A stretch of DNA of 64,000 nt, from positions 682,001 through 746,000 of the forward strand of contig BDSL01000026.1 of the NCBI GenBank assembly GCA_003116995.1, in the 5' to 3' direction. The position numbers and the translations under genes were made by a program. The first letter of the stretch is position 1; each line of letters opens with the position of its first letter. Shown here in pieces: positions 12,001 to 24,408 of this stretch. Origin of the DNA: Yamagishiella unicocca. Taxonomy: Eukaryota; Chlorophyta; Chlorophyceae; Chlamydomonadales; Volvocaceae. The notes under the pieces are model-generated. The model worked only from the letters and a program-made list of their open reading frames with translations. It made no database searches and had not been told where the DNA came from.

Positions 12001-15000
12001 TCGCGTTTTGCATCCTAGGCGGGTATGAACAGTCCCGTGCCTCAGCGGCGTCCTCGCCGGTGCCGGTAGCAGGCCTGGTCGTCGGCGCCACGCTGGCATG
12101 GAAGATACCCGCTAGGTCGTGGTGATCCGCGTTGCTAGCTTGGTTGGGCCAGCTGGCGGGAGCTGCGGGGTCCCGTTTGCTGTCCGAGGGAAGTCCGTCA
12201 CGCGGGAAAGCATCGTGCGCGGCCGTACGGCAATCTGGGGCGGTCAGGGCACGGTCAAGAGTCGGCTGCTTGACCGGAGAAACGAGTGAAGCCTCTCCGC
12301 TGTAATACACTTCGTCTGCATCGCCGACACTGCCTCCGCCGTGGCCTGCGCCCTGCAAGTTGCAACTGTGCTCCGGCCTGCAACCCGCAACATCCCCTCC
12401 GTCTTGCTTGCTGGTATTCCTGACCGCCCAGGAGCACACGTCCCCGCCATCACACGAGATGCCACACAGCTTCCCCTGCTGATGCTGCTGGAACGGCGAG
12501 CTGGATGCATGATCGGCCGCCAGTTGGCTAACCCCACTTTTCAGCGGTGCGCAGGCTGTTTGCAGGTGCGCTGCAGGCGTTTTTAGAAGCGAACTCCAGC
12601 CCGTCGCAGACGCATCGTCCATGCAGGACGCGCGGTGCGGCGCGCCGGGGACCGACGGCTGCTGCGTGGAGCCGGGCACGAGCGCTGGCGGTGTAACCGC
12701 TGCGTGGCCCGCGGCCGAGGCGCTCGCTCCCTTGGGGAGCTGCGACGCCAGCCTCCCTGGCCGCGAACCGGCGTGCGAAGTGGGGTACGCCAAGTGGCCA
12801 CTCGAGGACTGCTGCGCGCCGTTGATATTGTTGTAGCTCGGGGGCGACACGACGATGGCGCCGTAGTCAGCGGCTGGCTCGGGCGCGTAGCCGGGCGGCA
12901 CCTCGCGTACGCGCAGCTGGATGTGGCCGTGCTTCGTGAACTTGGCGGCGTTGGTGTAGAGGTTGAGCAGAATGCCGCGTACCCGGTCCGCGTCGCAGTA
13001 CACCATGTGCGTCAGGAGGCCCTGGTGGACGGAGGCACAGGACGGACGGAAGAGCATCGTGGGTAACAATGGTACGGCTTGCCTGACGAGTAAGGTGCAA
13101 GGATGTGGCCAGGACGACAGCCGTGCAAGGATGTGGCCAGAACGACAGCCGTGCGACACTGAACTGTGCAATACCCTTGTATCACCACTGGACATGCCGC
13201 GCTTCATGGCTATGACCGGGACGTCATTACATCAAGGAGGTGGTGCAGTGCCACCGAGGGGATCGGGGGTCCAGCTGCTCGGCAATGACCATGGATGGAA
13301 GGAGACGCGATGAGGCGCCACGAGGGTTGCAGGGCTAAAAGCTCACCGCCGTTCGAACCCGAAGAAGTGAAAGCAACACATATAGAAACGCGTATCCTTG
13401 CAGCGTCATGCAGGACTCGCCAGTGCGTGCCAGTCCAAACCCTACATACCCTTAATCCCGCCCGCGCACCTGCATGTCCGGGTCCAGCAGCACCACCTCC
13501 CCGCCCCGCCCTATCATGGCTTCGATGATGCAATGCACGTCCGCCACCAGCTGCCTCAAGTCCGTACAGGTGCGGACGATGTCCAGAGCCTTGCCGGCCT
13601 CCAACTTGAAGAAGTCCAGAAAATTGGACACAGTGGACAGCAAAATCGAGCCGGAAACCCTGATAGTGGCGGCCAGCTCGCGCTGCTCCGCCTACGATTG
13701 GAAAGGGGCCGAGAGGGTGGGGACGTCCGCTAGCAGTCAACCATTCGCGGCTTGACTATACTTGGGGAGAAGTAACCGTTCTGAACGGTCAAACGTATGG
13801 CGCTGAGCAAAAGACACGACCCGCAAAGTGTACCAGCGAAGTAGGCTGTTTGCTGTTTTGAAGCGCAGGGTTCTATGCTGTTCCTCAGCGATGCAACATG
13901 TACATCGGTTCGCCGCGACCCGGGCCCTTCCCGCCACCCTTCAGGGCTGCCACACTCACTAGCCACCACCGCGCCCAGCCCAGCGTCGCTTACCAGCAGC
14001 GGCGTCTCCAGCAGCATCTCAGCGCTCGCCAGGCACCCGTTCAGCGGTGTGCGAACTTCGTGGCACATCAGGCTCATGAACTCCGACTTGGCTTCATTGG
14101 CTGCCTTCTCACGAGCCACGCTCAGTGCCCGCTGCGCCGCCTGGGCCTGCGCCGCTGCCAGAGCACGCTGAGCAGCAATGCGCGCCTGCGCCTCCATGAG
14201 TTCGCTGCCGTGTGCCAGCGCCGCCAGCTTGCTGTGAGCAAACATCTGCCGCCGGTACCAATCCGCCAGGTACGCCATCAGTCCACCCACCGCCCAGGCC
14301 ACAGCCACATGCACCGCGGCATGGGGCGGCAGCAGCGCAGCCAGGCTGGTCACCGAATTAGGCGCAGCCCCACCGCCGCCAGCGTAATCGCCGTGCGATG
14401 CCGAGGCCGCCGCAGCACCGCCCCTACCAGGGTTGCAGGGCGTCCCCGCTGGCTGCTGCGATGTTCCACCGACGCCAAGCCCAGCAGCATGGCAGCCTGC
14501 TGCCACTGACGCACCAAACCCTAGCCCAAACAAGCCGTTGTTCGTTGTGCCCAGCAGGACGAGGTATTGCATGAGCCCGGTGGGCACGGCCTGGATAGCC
14601 GTACCCACCCACCATCGGATTTTGAGGAAGGTTGAAGTGCAGATCAGGAAAAATGCCACGTATACATAGTCCTGGCTGTTCTCAGACGTTAGCGAGGCAA
14701 GCAAGTTGCAGATGGCAAACGCCATGCACATGGAAAGCAGGACCTCCTCCTGCAGCGCAATGGCCAGGAGCATGAGGACAGCAGGAAGTTCCAGTCGTTA
14801 GCTTCCAGCCAGGAGCTTCGGCAGGAATTCTTGCCTGCGTGCTGCAGGAGTGCCATTTTCGGCTTAGGTACGTCGAGAAGGCGAAAGATTCTAACCTTGC
14901 ATGCATACAGATCCTTACAAGTGCCTGAAACACATTCTAAACGAACCCATGAAGGGTTTCGCACTGATTATACCTGTCGTGCTGCCTTGTCTCCGAGTCG

Positions 15001-15470
15001 CCGCGAGCGCCTATTCAGCAGCCCCAAGAAGAGGTAAAGCACCGCCATATTGGCCAGCTGAGGTCCGAACTCGCGGGCAAGGTCGCATCCGCGCCTTAAA
15101 AAGCTGGCAGGCTCTGCGATCAGCCAAGGGACAATGGATCTAGAACAGCAACTGAAATCCACAAGGCGCATGCTCTGATACGGGAAGCTAACGCCTAAGA
15201 TCCCAAGCCGAAAGGTAACCGAATTTCTGTGGGCTAAGGATTCAACACCCATGCGGGGGCCACACCCAACCCGGACACGCACACTTTTCCGATAACCCAT
15301 ATCCCGAGATGGGCCCCCCACCCACTAGCATCTCTCACCTGTTTCCAGCATAAGCTGGACGCACTTCGCTGTAATACGGAAGAAATAGCATAAGATGTCG
15401 AAACAAAATATAAAGAGTAGCACCGGCCAGCGGCGCTTGGCCACCTCAGCCAGGTACTCTCCTTCGAGCG
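9100..15470 (-). CDS. Membrane-bound hybrid histidine kinase with split ATPase and receiver domains (5' exon unresolved)
   Basis: Two-component sensor kinase. In-frame exons: 15470-15339, 15113-14974, 14749-13994, 13691-13470, 13021-11953, 11749-11622, 11379-9100 (TAG at 9102-9100), over 1,550 residues. About six hydrophobic segments come first (e.g. VLLFIFCFDILCYFF, YVYVAFFLICTSTFL), then an Ala/Gln-rich coiled coil, then the H-box MCHEVRTPLNG with the phospho-accepting His at 14062-14060. The N-box is NLYTNAAKF, G1 is DTGTGI and G2 is GGTGLGLSI. A linker of about 500 Ser/Gly-rich residues leads to a receiver (LLVEDNLINQ) with Asp at 9357-9355 in LMDMAMP and the conserved Lys in FLSKPV. About 325 residues separate N-box and G1, and about 75 interrupt the receiver after helix 2. 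No known extracellular sensor domain is visible. The first exon must end in phase 1 above 15470; a candidate frame lies at 15505-15774. Confidence 0.9.
11459..11521. repeat. 21-bp tandem repeat, three copies, in the last kinase intron
   Basis: Unit begins TCCGTGTGCGACC. The first two copies are identical and the third has diverged at its end. It lies in the intron 11621-11380. Its reverse strand is open and reads as repeated WSHTED, but conserved kinase sequence resumes only after the AG at 11381-11380, so it is not coding. Confidence 0.85.
13095..13150. repeat. 28-bp tandem duplication in a kinase intron
   Basis: Two adjacent copies starting GTGCAAGGATGTGG and differing at one base. They lie in the intron between the dimerisation exon and the N-box exon. 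Confidence 0.85.
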
Positions 15471-15774
15471 CTGTAATAAGAGACGGGGAGAGAGGCTGGA
15501 AAGGTCAGGACGCAGGTAAGCGGTCGAGCAAGCACGCGGGAAAGAGAATCACAGGACAGCAGCGAAATTCGGCCGAATTTCTCCGTTTAATGACGGCAAG
15601 TGTGCTGATGGTTGCTAGGATGAACATTTCAGAAAGGAGGATCTGCAAGTCGTCGACACCAGTCGGGCACACCCAAGCCGAAGCAATTATCCGTGACCAT
15701 CTAACTCGTAAAGAGGAATGAAGCCAAACTAAATTCATTGGAAAATCGCTAACGCGCAGGCTACAATAGTCCAT

Positions 15775-17468
15775 CCCGCACCTGCATTCTTAAACGACAG
15801 GGTCAGAGCATTTGACAGCAAGTCGGTGTTGGTGTTTTGCATTATTAAGGCGTGTTAGCAGCAAGCCCACTCAAATAAGCCTATGATAGCTATGCAAGCC
15901 CTCCGGTAGGCCGAGGTGGCAGCCACATGTTTGGTTGCCTTATCAATTCAGTACGCTGGTGCATCACTAGTTACAGGTATTGAAGCCGCATATGGCCACC
16001 CTACGCTGTGCTCGCGCTGGCATCGCCATGTTACCGGCGTAAGGCCCTCCAGCCATTCCCGACAACTTGCGAGGCTAGGACACATTGCACGATGCATGAC
16101 TACCCACAAGATCACTAGTAACGAACAGAATTTTCTGCAACGCTACTAATAAAATAATGCACACGGGTGAGCAGCGCCAGCTATTTGGGCGGTGAGCAAC
16201 GCATAGGGAACTGTTGAAGGGAGCATGGCTCGGGCAATGAATAGCCTGCACCCTAGGCGCCAGCTGCACTCGTATAAATCATATATTGACGCCGAGGCAT
16301 GCTGCTATGGATGCACTTCTCTTACCCCTGCAGCGATAGTAATGACACGTAGATACGTTCGAAAACTGGGGTCTACCCGCTGTCTACCCCACCCGTGCTT
16401 GAGCTTGTATCACTTGGTTCTTCAATGAGGATCGCTCCTCCGAGTTGCGAGGCCCTTATGGCTTGCGCAGTACGGTTGCGCTGGCCCTTTCGGACGTCCC
16501 TGCTGGTCCTGGATCGCTCAGGGTCCTGCCAACTTGGACCACATGTGCCAGGACGTCATTTCATACCGCTGTTTGAGACCCCCGGTGACCGTCAGTGACC
16601 GTCCATGGGGGTTTTCCCAAAGAAGGGGCCTCAACAGCTGCCTGAAAGCAACCGAACAACTCCAAGGAACACAGCTGGCAGTGGGTTGGTGCTGGGCGTC
16701 GTTGGTGAAAACAGCCGTACCTGGGCCGGCACCGCACCACTAATCACAATCGTACATGGGCTGGCACTGCTGCATCGAACCTTTCAAAACTGTTGATGGA
16801 TAATGCAGGGGCAATGCTCTGCATTTTCCAGTTGGTGGGATTCGGGGCAGCGGTCACGATTGGGAAAAGAGATAAGCGGGTTGCAGGTGCCGGGATCCGT
16901 CCTGCAACTGCGAAGGCTATGTATTGATGCCGTGGTCGTTAGGTGTCATCGACCCGTTACATCAACCAACAACCGAATGTGTAGAAGTGACAAACGTCAC
17001 AGTGGGCCCCAGACCGCAAGGTTGAGCCATCGGGCGTATCGCCTGACACTGAAAGGGACGCAGAATGAAGGAAAAAACAGATATGGGAAACCACCAGAAA
17101 CCCATTAAGTGTGCATAAGCCAACATCGCCTTACCTCGCTAACCCAACTAATGAGCCACCAGACTGTTGCAGGAACACCATTGGGTCACAGGGAGAGCAT
17201 ACACTTCGCGCGTCACACTCCGCGACCTAGCCCATGTCGAAACAGCATGCTAACCTGCAGACCTCGTACACCGTGGGAGATCCGCCTCCTATGCTGCAAA
17301 CATTCCTTGCTCTTGATACCCCTCCTTCCAGGACGAGAACCCCAATCAGTACGCGCTGTCTTGCCCGCCCTCCGCACCACCACGCACGGATGCATTCATG
17401 GCGGTCGTGGTCAGTTCAGCTCTAGGTTCTATGGACGGCATGCATTGTATCGGCTTTACTAAGAAACG
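15775..17468. other. Spacer upstream of the kinase and downstream of WDR18
   Basis: Probably contains the kinase promoter, and perhaps its first exon, near the left side. Short open frames throughout show no motif or coherent splicing. I see no RNA gene or repeat of note. Confidence 0.4.
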
Positions 17469-19718
17469 TCATTGGCTCGCGCCCAGCGCCAGCGCCCAGG
17501 CGTGCTCTGCCCCTGCATTTCCGTCAGATGGCATGCAGGCCAACCCCCTGGAGGACCCCAACCCTACAGGCAAACCCAACTGGGTGTTGGTTGCCTGCAC
17601 CAACAGCCGGCGCATATCCAGTCGCAAATGCCCACCGTCTGATGCGGCCCCGTACGGATCGGCGCCATCCACGATGATGGGAGCACCTTCCCAACGCTTC
17701 ACGTCCCCCACCGTTCCTGCGGCAGGCAATCATTTTCGCACGGCTTGTTTCTCCTTGCCGCAATCGTAGCTTGAGTTGTCGCATCTGGTGACTCAGGAAG
17801 GTGCGAACAGCTCACTTCAAAGCGCATCGACAAACACGCTGCAATGGATTGGAGTTGCTGCAATCTCTGTCTGGACGCGACAGATAACATTTGGGTAGCA
17901 AACGCAACATTTGGTTTGATTACTGATACCCACCTATGTACTTCGAAAAAGGTGCTAGTGGTTGCATCCGCTGAGCTCCCGCATGCGGCGCTGCCGCCGG
18001 CCCTGCTCCCGGCCTCGTCGCGCCACCGGGTAACATGTGCCGGGGTTGCGGCAATACTTGAATGCTCCGTACGGCAGCCTTTCCAGGAGCGTTTATGACC
18101 TGGAAAAGAATTATACGGCCGCTGGTTGGTTTGGACAGCAGATAAAGTAGGACATGATTTGTGAGGACGCAGAACCAGCCTGAAGATAGGTCCGGCAGCA
18201 GCGTTTCTTAGGGGAAGCTCCAGGGTTCCTGGGAGACGCCCACGCACATCTGCATGCACTCCAGTGCACCTCACCTGCACCAGTTGGCGACTGTCCAGGT
18301 CCCATACGCGTACGGTACCGTCCTCGGCGCCGGAGATCAGCACTTCGCCGCTTGCCGAATAGGCTTCTGTACCATTCCTGCCACTGCCTTGCTCCAGCGA
18401 CGCCAATGCTATGCAAGTCACAGGTCGGCTGTGGCCCAGAAAGACCCGGTAGGTGCTGTTACCCCGTGCGTGTATTGTTACTGCTGCGTTGGCACCCGCT
18501 GGCGGGAAGCTGCTGGAGTATTCGCCAAGCGGCAACTCATATATGGCCCCATCGGCGCCAGCTGCATACAACACCTGTTCACCTGCGTTTCGGCAGGCGA
18601 ATGTGCCAATCACTCAATAGGCACCGGTGAGAAAACCTCCACCGGCGTAACCGTGAAGTTTGATCGTCTGGAACTGGCAAGGTCGTATACAACCCACCCA
18701 CCAGCATCGAGTAGCAGGTCATTGATAGCCGCTGGAAGCGCCAAGCTTCGAAGCAGGCAACCGTCTGATAGCCGCCGCAGCTTTATGGTGCGGTCCAATG
18801 AGGCACTGGCAATGATTGCGGCAGCCTCTCCAACGCCAGCCACTAGCGCCGAAATCGGGAGAGTATGGTCGGACCAGGCATGAAGCGGTTTGGGCCGGGC
18901 AAAGACCGGAGATGCCGGGTCCACTGCAGGATCCAACAAGTCAGGAAGAAGCCACGTGTACACCAGCGTGTCTTCGCCGCCACTTATTAGCAGCGATGAA
19001 CCACCCACGAACATTAGTGCGGTGACGCCCTGTGTAAGCGGGCACCACGTGGACATGCAATCTGGAGTACCTGGCGTACCGTGACGCATAATGCAGACGA
19101 TTTTTCATGGAAGCCACCTTAAGGTTAACATACCCAACCGCACCCAACGCAATCGAAACACACACATCGGCGCTGGTAGTAGGCCATGATAAGCGCAGCA
19201 TCTATGGTTGTGCACACCCGCGTACCTTGCAATGTCCTGACCATGTGCGAAGGAGGCGCCCAGACGCCACCTCCCATAGGTAAAGTGCCCCACTGCTGCC
19301 CCCACCAGCAAGATAGTTCCCGTCAGTTGATGCCGCCAGCACCGACATGGCTTCCGCAACGAGTGAGCGCTGAAGAACTTGCTCCTGCGCAGAACAGTTG
19401 CCACCGATGCTGAAAGGAAAGGCGTACAACTATGTTGTCCATAGTGGATGACATCGCACCCGCTGCCAGCTCCAAAAGTGGATACTGCGCTTGTCGACTT
19501 GCGCCGCCGCAACATAATCCTCCCCAAGAGTGCATACTCCCTTGTGAGGGGCGAAATTGCCTTTAAAATTTGCTACTATCTCGCCGGTCCTCAAATCACT
19601 GCAGGTGACAGAGCCATGTTAATACATTCTTGAGTACAAGCCCAACAAGGAGCACGCACCAGGCAAGTATGCTCCCATCGGTGCAACTAGTTGCGACTAT
19701 AAGTAACGGGTTCCGCAT
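17469..19718 (-). CDS. WDR18: WDR18/Ipi3, WD40 subunit of the Rix1 (PELP1-TEX10-WDR18) complex
   Basis: WD40 propeller protein of the complex needed for late pre-60S ribosome maturation in the nucleolus/nucleoplasm. Seven exons close in frame: 19718-19660, 19598-19460, 19384-19226, 19029-18702, 18582-18275, 18099-17934, 17716-17469, giving 468 residues (human about 432). The start reads MRNPLLIVATSC followed by TDGSILA. Family landmarks follow: IHFWSWQR, LAGGGSSGALYLWEV with SGRLL, LLISGGEDTLVYTW, the GHSRPVTC/ISGAEDGTVRVWDLDSRQ blade, and a C-terminal VLPQP...LAPFSKYI segment typical of WDR18 rather than generic WD40 proteins. Two introns are only 61 and 75 nt. An unspliced frame runs from exon 5 to 17699 but skips the conserved C-terminus, so I prefer the spliced model. 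Confidence 0.88.
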
Positions 19719-22700
19719 AACTCTAATATAAGACAGCTCTTTGTATTATGTTTCGTTTGCGCCGTTGGAAGGAAGCAAACAAAAGGAAACAAACAAGCAT
19801 ACATGAACAGCAGATTGAAGGATACAGGGCGATATCGGTTTCTGTAAGTAAGTCCACATGCTGAAGGCTTCACTCGGCTATTCGTCCATGGTTCCGGAGG
19901 CAAACGGTTTGTTCAGTTAATTCGCCTCGCTAATTGCATGATTTGCAGCATTGAGTCGAAGCTTAAAAGTCTCACCGTATGTTGATAGGGTACATTAAGT
20001 GTCGCAACATCATGGGCCGACCAACCCACTGCCTAAACCCTTTCTGCAGCCCCGCGCCTTTCCCTTTGGCCTTTTGAATTCTGAGCAAGGTATGCGGAAT
20101 GGTTTTTGTGGTTTGGGGGACAAACCGACGCACATGATTCGTTAAATAGACGAGCTTAAAGCTTTAGGTTTGGGGACGGTTGGGGACGGTTGGGGCTAGG
20201 ACCCAGTCTGGCCGCCATCCTGGCAACTGGCCAGGAGGTAGCGACCTGGCGTTGTGTGCTTCCTGTACCGATGGCGTTTGCGGGAGATACCCTGAGATAC
20301 CGGTGCGAAAGCATCTGTCATGTGCATACGACGGCACGACTGCCCCGATGACATCAGGATATAAACTGGCTTCTTCTTTGGGATACTCGGATTACTCGCG
20401 CGGGGTGGGCGCGGCAACAGCACGACTACAGTCGGGCGTCTGACACGGCTGTTGGCCCCGCGACCTGGCGCATGCTGCAAGGTCACGCACACTAGCTTCT
20501 TATGCGAAGCTCCTCGCGCCTGGGCGCAACTGTTGGTCCGCAAGACCGCCAGTCGCTGCAGGTGCTATTCTGCGGTGTACTTAGGAACGGGCGGCCATGA
20601 CAGGCCTGGACTGGGCCGCCGCGGTCTGATGTTAATGGATGGCTGCCTGGGATGACCTGAAACAATGCTATGAGGCCGTGTATTACAAGTTATATAGAGA
20701 CCAGAAGAAGCGCTTCCAGCTGGAAGCGCACGTGCTAAGGTACCGACTGCTCGGTGATTGCAACGGCACGGGAGGACCGAATCTCCGATGCACCGTACCG
20801 GCCGACCGACCCATGGGCCATACGTGAATCACGGATTGCCAGAACACGAAATAATCATGACACATCGCGCTGGTTGGATTTATTGTTAAGGTGGCATTGA
20901 TCCGGAGAGTAGCCAGGCCACAGGCCTCTGGCTTTGATCTGTGCATGTACGTGCTCTGCAGGTGGGGGTACCTCCTACCTCGAGGCTGCACTGCGTGCGC
21001 CCCTCCACGCCAAGGGCACTGCAAGCCACCCGCAACACCACATCAGCCACGCTGCCTTGTCCTGCCCCAACTTGTTGGCAGTCTGCCTGGTCCAACGCAC
21101 CGCATATCATCCAAGGGCTGTGCTGACCGGAAGCTAACCTTCCGGGTTTGCACAGGTGTGGGCTAGTGGCTCATCATGTCGTGGAACGCAGCTAACCGAA
21201 GTCCTTTACCACGCAGAACTTTGGCATGTGCGGTCTTACACCAGCCACAATACGTCCATTGGGTTGCCTTCGTTTGTATGCTCGGCCTCCCTAAAATACT
21301 TAAGCCAGGGTTGCCGTGTCCGTCATGTCCTCACAGCAGTTTATTTCAAGTGCCGGCGCATTGCGATGGCAGATGCGTCAAAATCACTGGTACATATCAA
21401 ATGCGCCCAGCTCATCATTGGGTAGTTGACTGCGTGCGCGCGCCACCAGGCAATATTTTCGCCCAGGAAAATTGGACATGTAGCTCATGTAGGACACCCC
21501 TAAAACCTGATGCGTCATAATGGACAGCCCATTTCTGCCAACTCCGTCCCAATACTCCTTCATACTCCCTTTGAGATGCGGTAGGAGTTAAAATTAACCC
21601 AATCTCTACTAGCACCTTAACGGGTCAAAAGGCATCCATCCTTTAACGGGCCACTTAGCACGGGGTGTGGACCAGCGCCAACAGGCGCCAACATGCGCAG
21701 CATGGGATGGAATGGAAACAGGAGCTGGCGATGTAAAGCGATGTAACTTTTGCAAAGACGTCACGGCTGTGCGACTGCTATCTGGCATCTAAGCGACACA
21801 TCCATCTGAGCTGCGTTACCATGAAGCCTCTTCCGTTGCAGGGCTCAATGCGCACTCACGCTGGGGGGACAGAGGCCCCTCACGCTCCCTCTCCCCGCAC
21901 CAGGTTGAGGTGTAGTGCTTCGGCGGCCTTGCCGTTTGGGCCGCGGCCAGCATCAGCCCCCGCTAGCCTGACATACACACAGGCACACGTCGTCATCATC
22001 CTACATACTACCTATCCATCTATGCAGCGCTTGCAGAATGTACGAAATCGTCCCCCCCACATAGATCTGGTTAAAATGGCTTGGAAATGTCGACGGCCAT
22101 AAGGTAGACATAGCTCTAGAGTCATCCCCGAGCAGCCCAAGCATCGAGAGCGACGCCCTCTGAATAACACTTCAGGAATAACTAGGAACATCATGATCAA
22201 GTTCAGCTCCGCGGCCAACCTGCTCCGTTTGTAGTCTCCGGAAGGCGTCCTAGCATTCGAGCATGAGCCATGTTCGACCTGAACAACGTAAAACTTATCG
22301 ACCAAGCGATACCAACATTTCCATGCAACTGTTGGTTCAGACGTCACGGTCTGCATGATTTGAGACGTCATAACCTATATCTATGAAAGTAGTGTCTAGA
22401 AAGTATACATAGGAACAGCGCATAATGTTGCTTAAGCCTGCACATCTGAAATTGCTGCACCGACAAGCGAAACGATTGGCAGCAAAGGAGAGACGTCAGG
22501 TTTGGGGCGTACGGCTGCTTCCATTTGTGCAGGACAGCTTCGGGCGAATGGCTGTCTGGCTCTAACAATTGCAGCACTAACATTGGGAAATCTACATACT
22601 TAGCTAAGTGCCTATGGAAAGCAACGCCCGCTCAACCCTCCTTGCTGCTTTTGAGCACACCGTGCACCTATAGTTCCGTTTGCTTACACAAGCTCACGCG

Positions 22701-22852
22701 TACGGCTACATTATGCAGATGCGTTTAGCGCCTGTGATAACTGAACTCTAGGAGAACCGAGCAACACAGAATTCCTTGAGCATAGTGGACGGCGTGCTGG
22801 GTGAACATCAGCCGGCGGAGTCTACTACTTCCGGCAGGCGTTGGGAGCAACC
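19719..22852. other. 3.1-kb spacer between WDR18 and the symporter
   Basis: Mostly unannotatable. Both neighbours start here and diverge, so their promoters lie at the two ends. One plausible isolated exon is listed separately at 20639. The frames at 20891-21166 and 21156-21520 have no motif I recognise. No transposase, reverse transcriptase or terminal repeat was seen. Confidence 0.4.
20639..20736 (+). CDS. Possible first exon of an unrecognised gene
   Basis: I do not recognise this. ATG at 20639 opens a charged, helix-prone stretch beginning MAAWDDLKQCYEAVYYKLYR, ending at an AG|GTACCG donor. Its composition looks more coding-like than the flanking DNA. An acceptor at 20961 (CTCTGCAG|GTGGGG) would continue in phase, but the product has no familiar motif, so no complete model can be drawn. 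It may be a relic or chance. Confidence 0.2.
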
Positions 22853-24408
22853 ATGGTAGAAGTAAAAGGGTAAGCAAGGATGAAGGCCCTCCGCTGGTCA
22901 GGAACTCCTTGGCTGACCCGCATCGGCCCCGCAGCAACCCCGTCAAGCGATTCGTCGTGAAGCAGTTTCTGCCACTAGGTGAGCCTTGCAATATATGCAG
23001 GGAATCAACATCAGCGCAAACTGATTACAATTATTGATGTCTTATCCAGGGTTCTGCGTGGCGGTCGTTTTCGCAATGCTTTTTCCTGCACCCGGCAATG
23101 CCCTGTACCAATTCAAGGTGAGCAAGCAATATTGGCCATGTGCACAAATATTTGTAAGTTGCAGCACTCATGACCACTCTGCTTTCCGTGAAGGTCAACG
23201 GCTGGAAGCTCGTCACTACAATCAACATGGCCCTTATTTTCTTTATTTTTGGCATCACGCTGGAAACGTCAGAGCTCAAGGCTGCTATGAAAGGATACAA
23301 AGTGCTGCTGCTGTCTATCGTCACTATCCTCTTCGTCACCAGCATGACGGGCTTTATCTTTATTCACATGGATTTTAAACCAATGGAGTTTGGGTATGGT
23401 CTAGCGATCTTCGCATGTGCGCCCACGTCCTTATCTTCGGGTGTTGCCCTGGTCATCCAAGGCTACGGTAACTCGGCACTGGCCTTGCTGATGACTGTCA
23501 CTACCAACATCCTTGGAATTTTCATTTCGCCGCTCATGGTAACAATGATCCTCTCATCAGCCATCAAAAACATCAAGGTCGACGCACTGGATTTGGTTAT
23601 TAAGCTTGGTGTGTCGATTGTGATCCCACTGCTGGTAGGGAAAGGAGTCCGTGAATTATGGACACCCGCTTTGAAATTTGCGAAGAAATACAAGGTACCT
23701 TTGTATCTTCTGAATCAGTTCCAGATTATCATGATTGTATGGCAGACGTTGAGTCATTCACGACACGAGTTACTCAAGCAGAAGTTTTACGACGTCCTGT
23801 TCGCCATCATGGGTGCCATCGGTCAACATTTCTTCTTCCTCTTGATGGCCATTATAATTGCGTGGGTGGCGCCCTTTGTGGGCATGCGGATGCAGGATGC
23901 CGAGCGTAAAGCATACATTATCATGTGTGCTCAAAAGTCGTTGCCCACGGCAGCCGTTATCATCAGCTACCTTCCATCGGGTCCTAGCGGCGACCATTCT
24001 GAGACAAGTTCAGACGCCGAGGTTGCCACCGGTTCTCAGGGCCTTGGTGACCTCGGTCTTGTTGCTATTCCATGCATTGTTTTCTATGTTATGCAAGTCT
24101 TTATAGATGCCTTCCTTGCCAATGGATGGGCCAGCAAGTACGAGAAGGGCCAGGCGCTCCAGGACAAGTACGCGGACCAGCTAGCACAGCTTGAGAAGCT
24201 GGACCCGGACGCTCCGTCACTCGTGGCACCGGCGGATGCGAACGGGGTCGAAAAGAAAGCCGAAGGGGCAGCGGACGATGTAGCGGTGGTGGATCCTGCC
24301 GAGCTCCGAGTGGATGTAGGGGAGACTAGCGACAAGGCACGGTTGCTGGGCGAGACGACGGCACCCAGTGATCGTGACACGGCGTCATTTCAAGTTTCGG
24401 GTCGCTAG
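22853..24408 (+). CDS. Bile acid:Na+ symporter-family transporter, BASS4/SLC10A7-like
   Basis: Multi-pass transporter of the SBF-like family; plant BASS4 is plastidial and animal SLC10A7 is in the Golgi/plasma membrane. The substrate is unknown here. Four exons close in frame: 22853-22869, 22935-22978, 23050-23117, 23194-24408, giving 447 residues. The ATG at 22853 sits in a good context (caaccATGG); the longer unspliced frame would have to start with GTG, so I accept the 65-nt intron. Landmarks: NPVKRFVVKQFLPLG before the first membrane segment, ALIFFIFGITLETSEL, AIFACAPTSLSSGVAL, LMTVTTNILGIFISPL, CAQKSLPTAAVII, and a final IPCIVFYVMQ helix. About ten hydrophobic segments are visible. A soluble acidic tail of about 90 residues follows. 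The N-terminus is short, so plastid targeting is not evident. Confidence 0.9.

Noticed and set aside
17699..18613. Unspliced 304-codon frame at the WDR18 3' end
   Set aside because: Reading through loses the conserved LAPFSKYI-type C-terminus, while splicing at 18275/18099 and 17934/17716 recovers it in frame.
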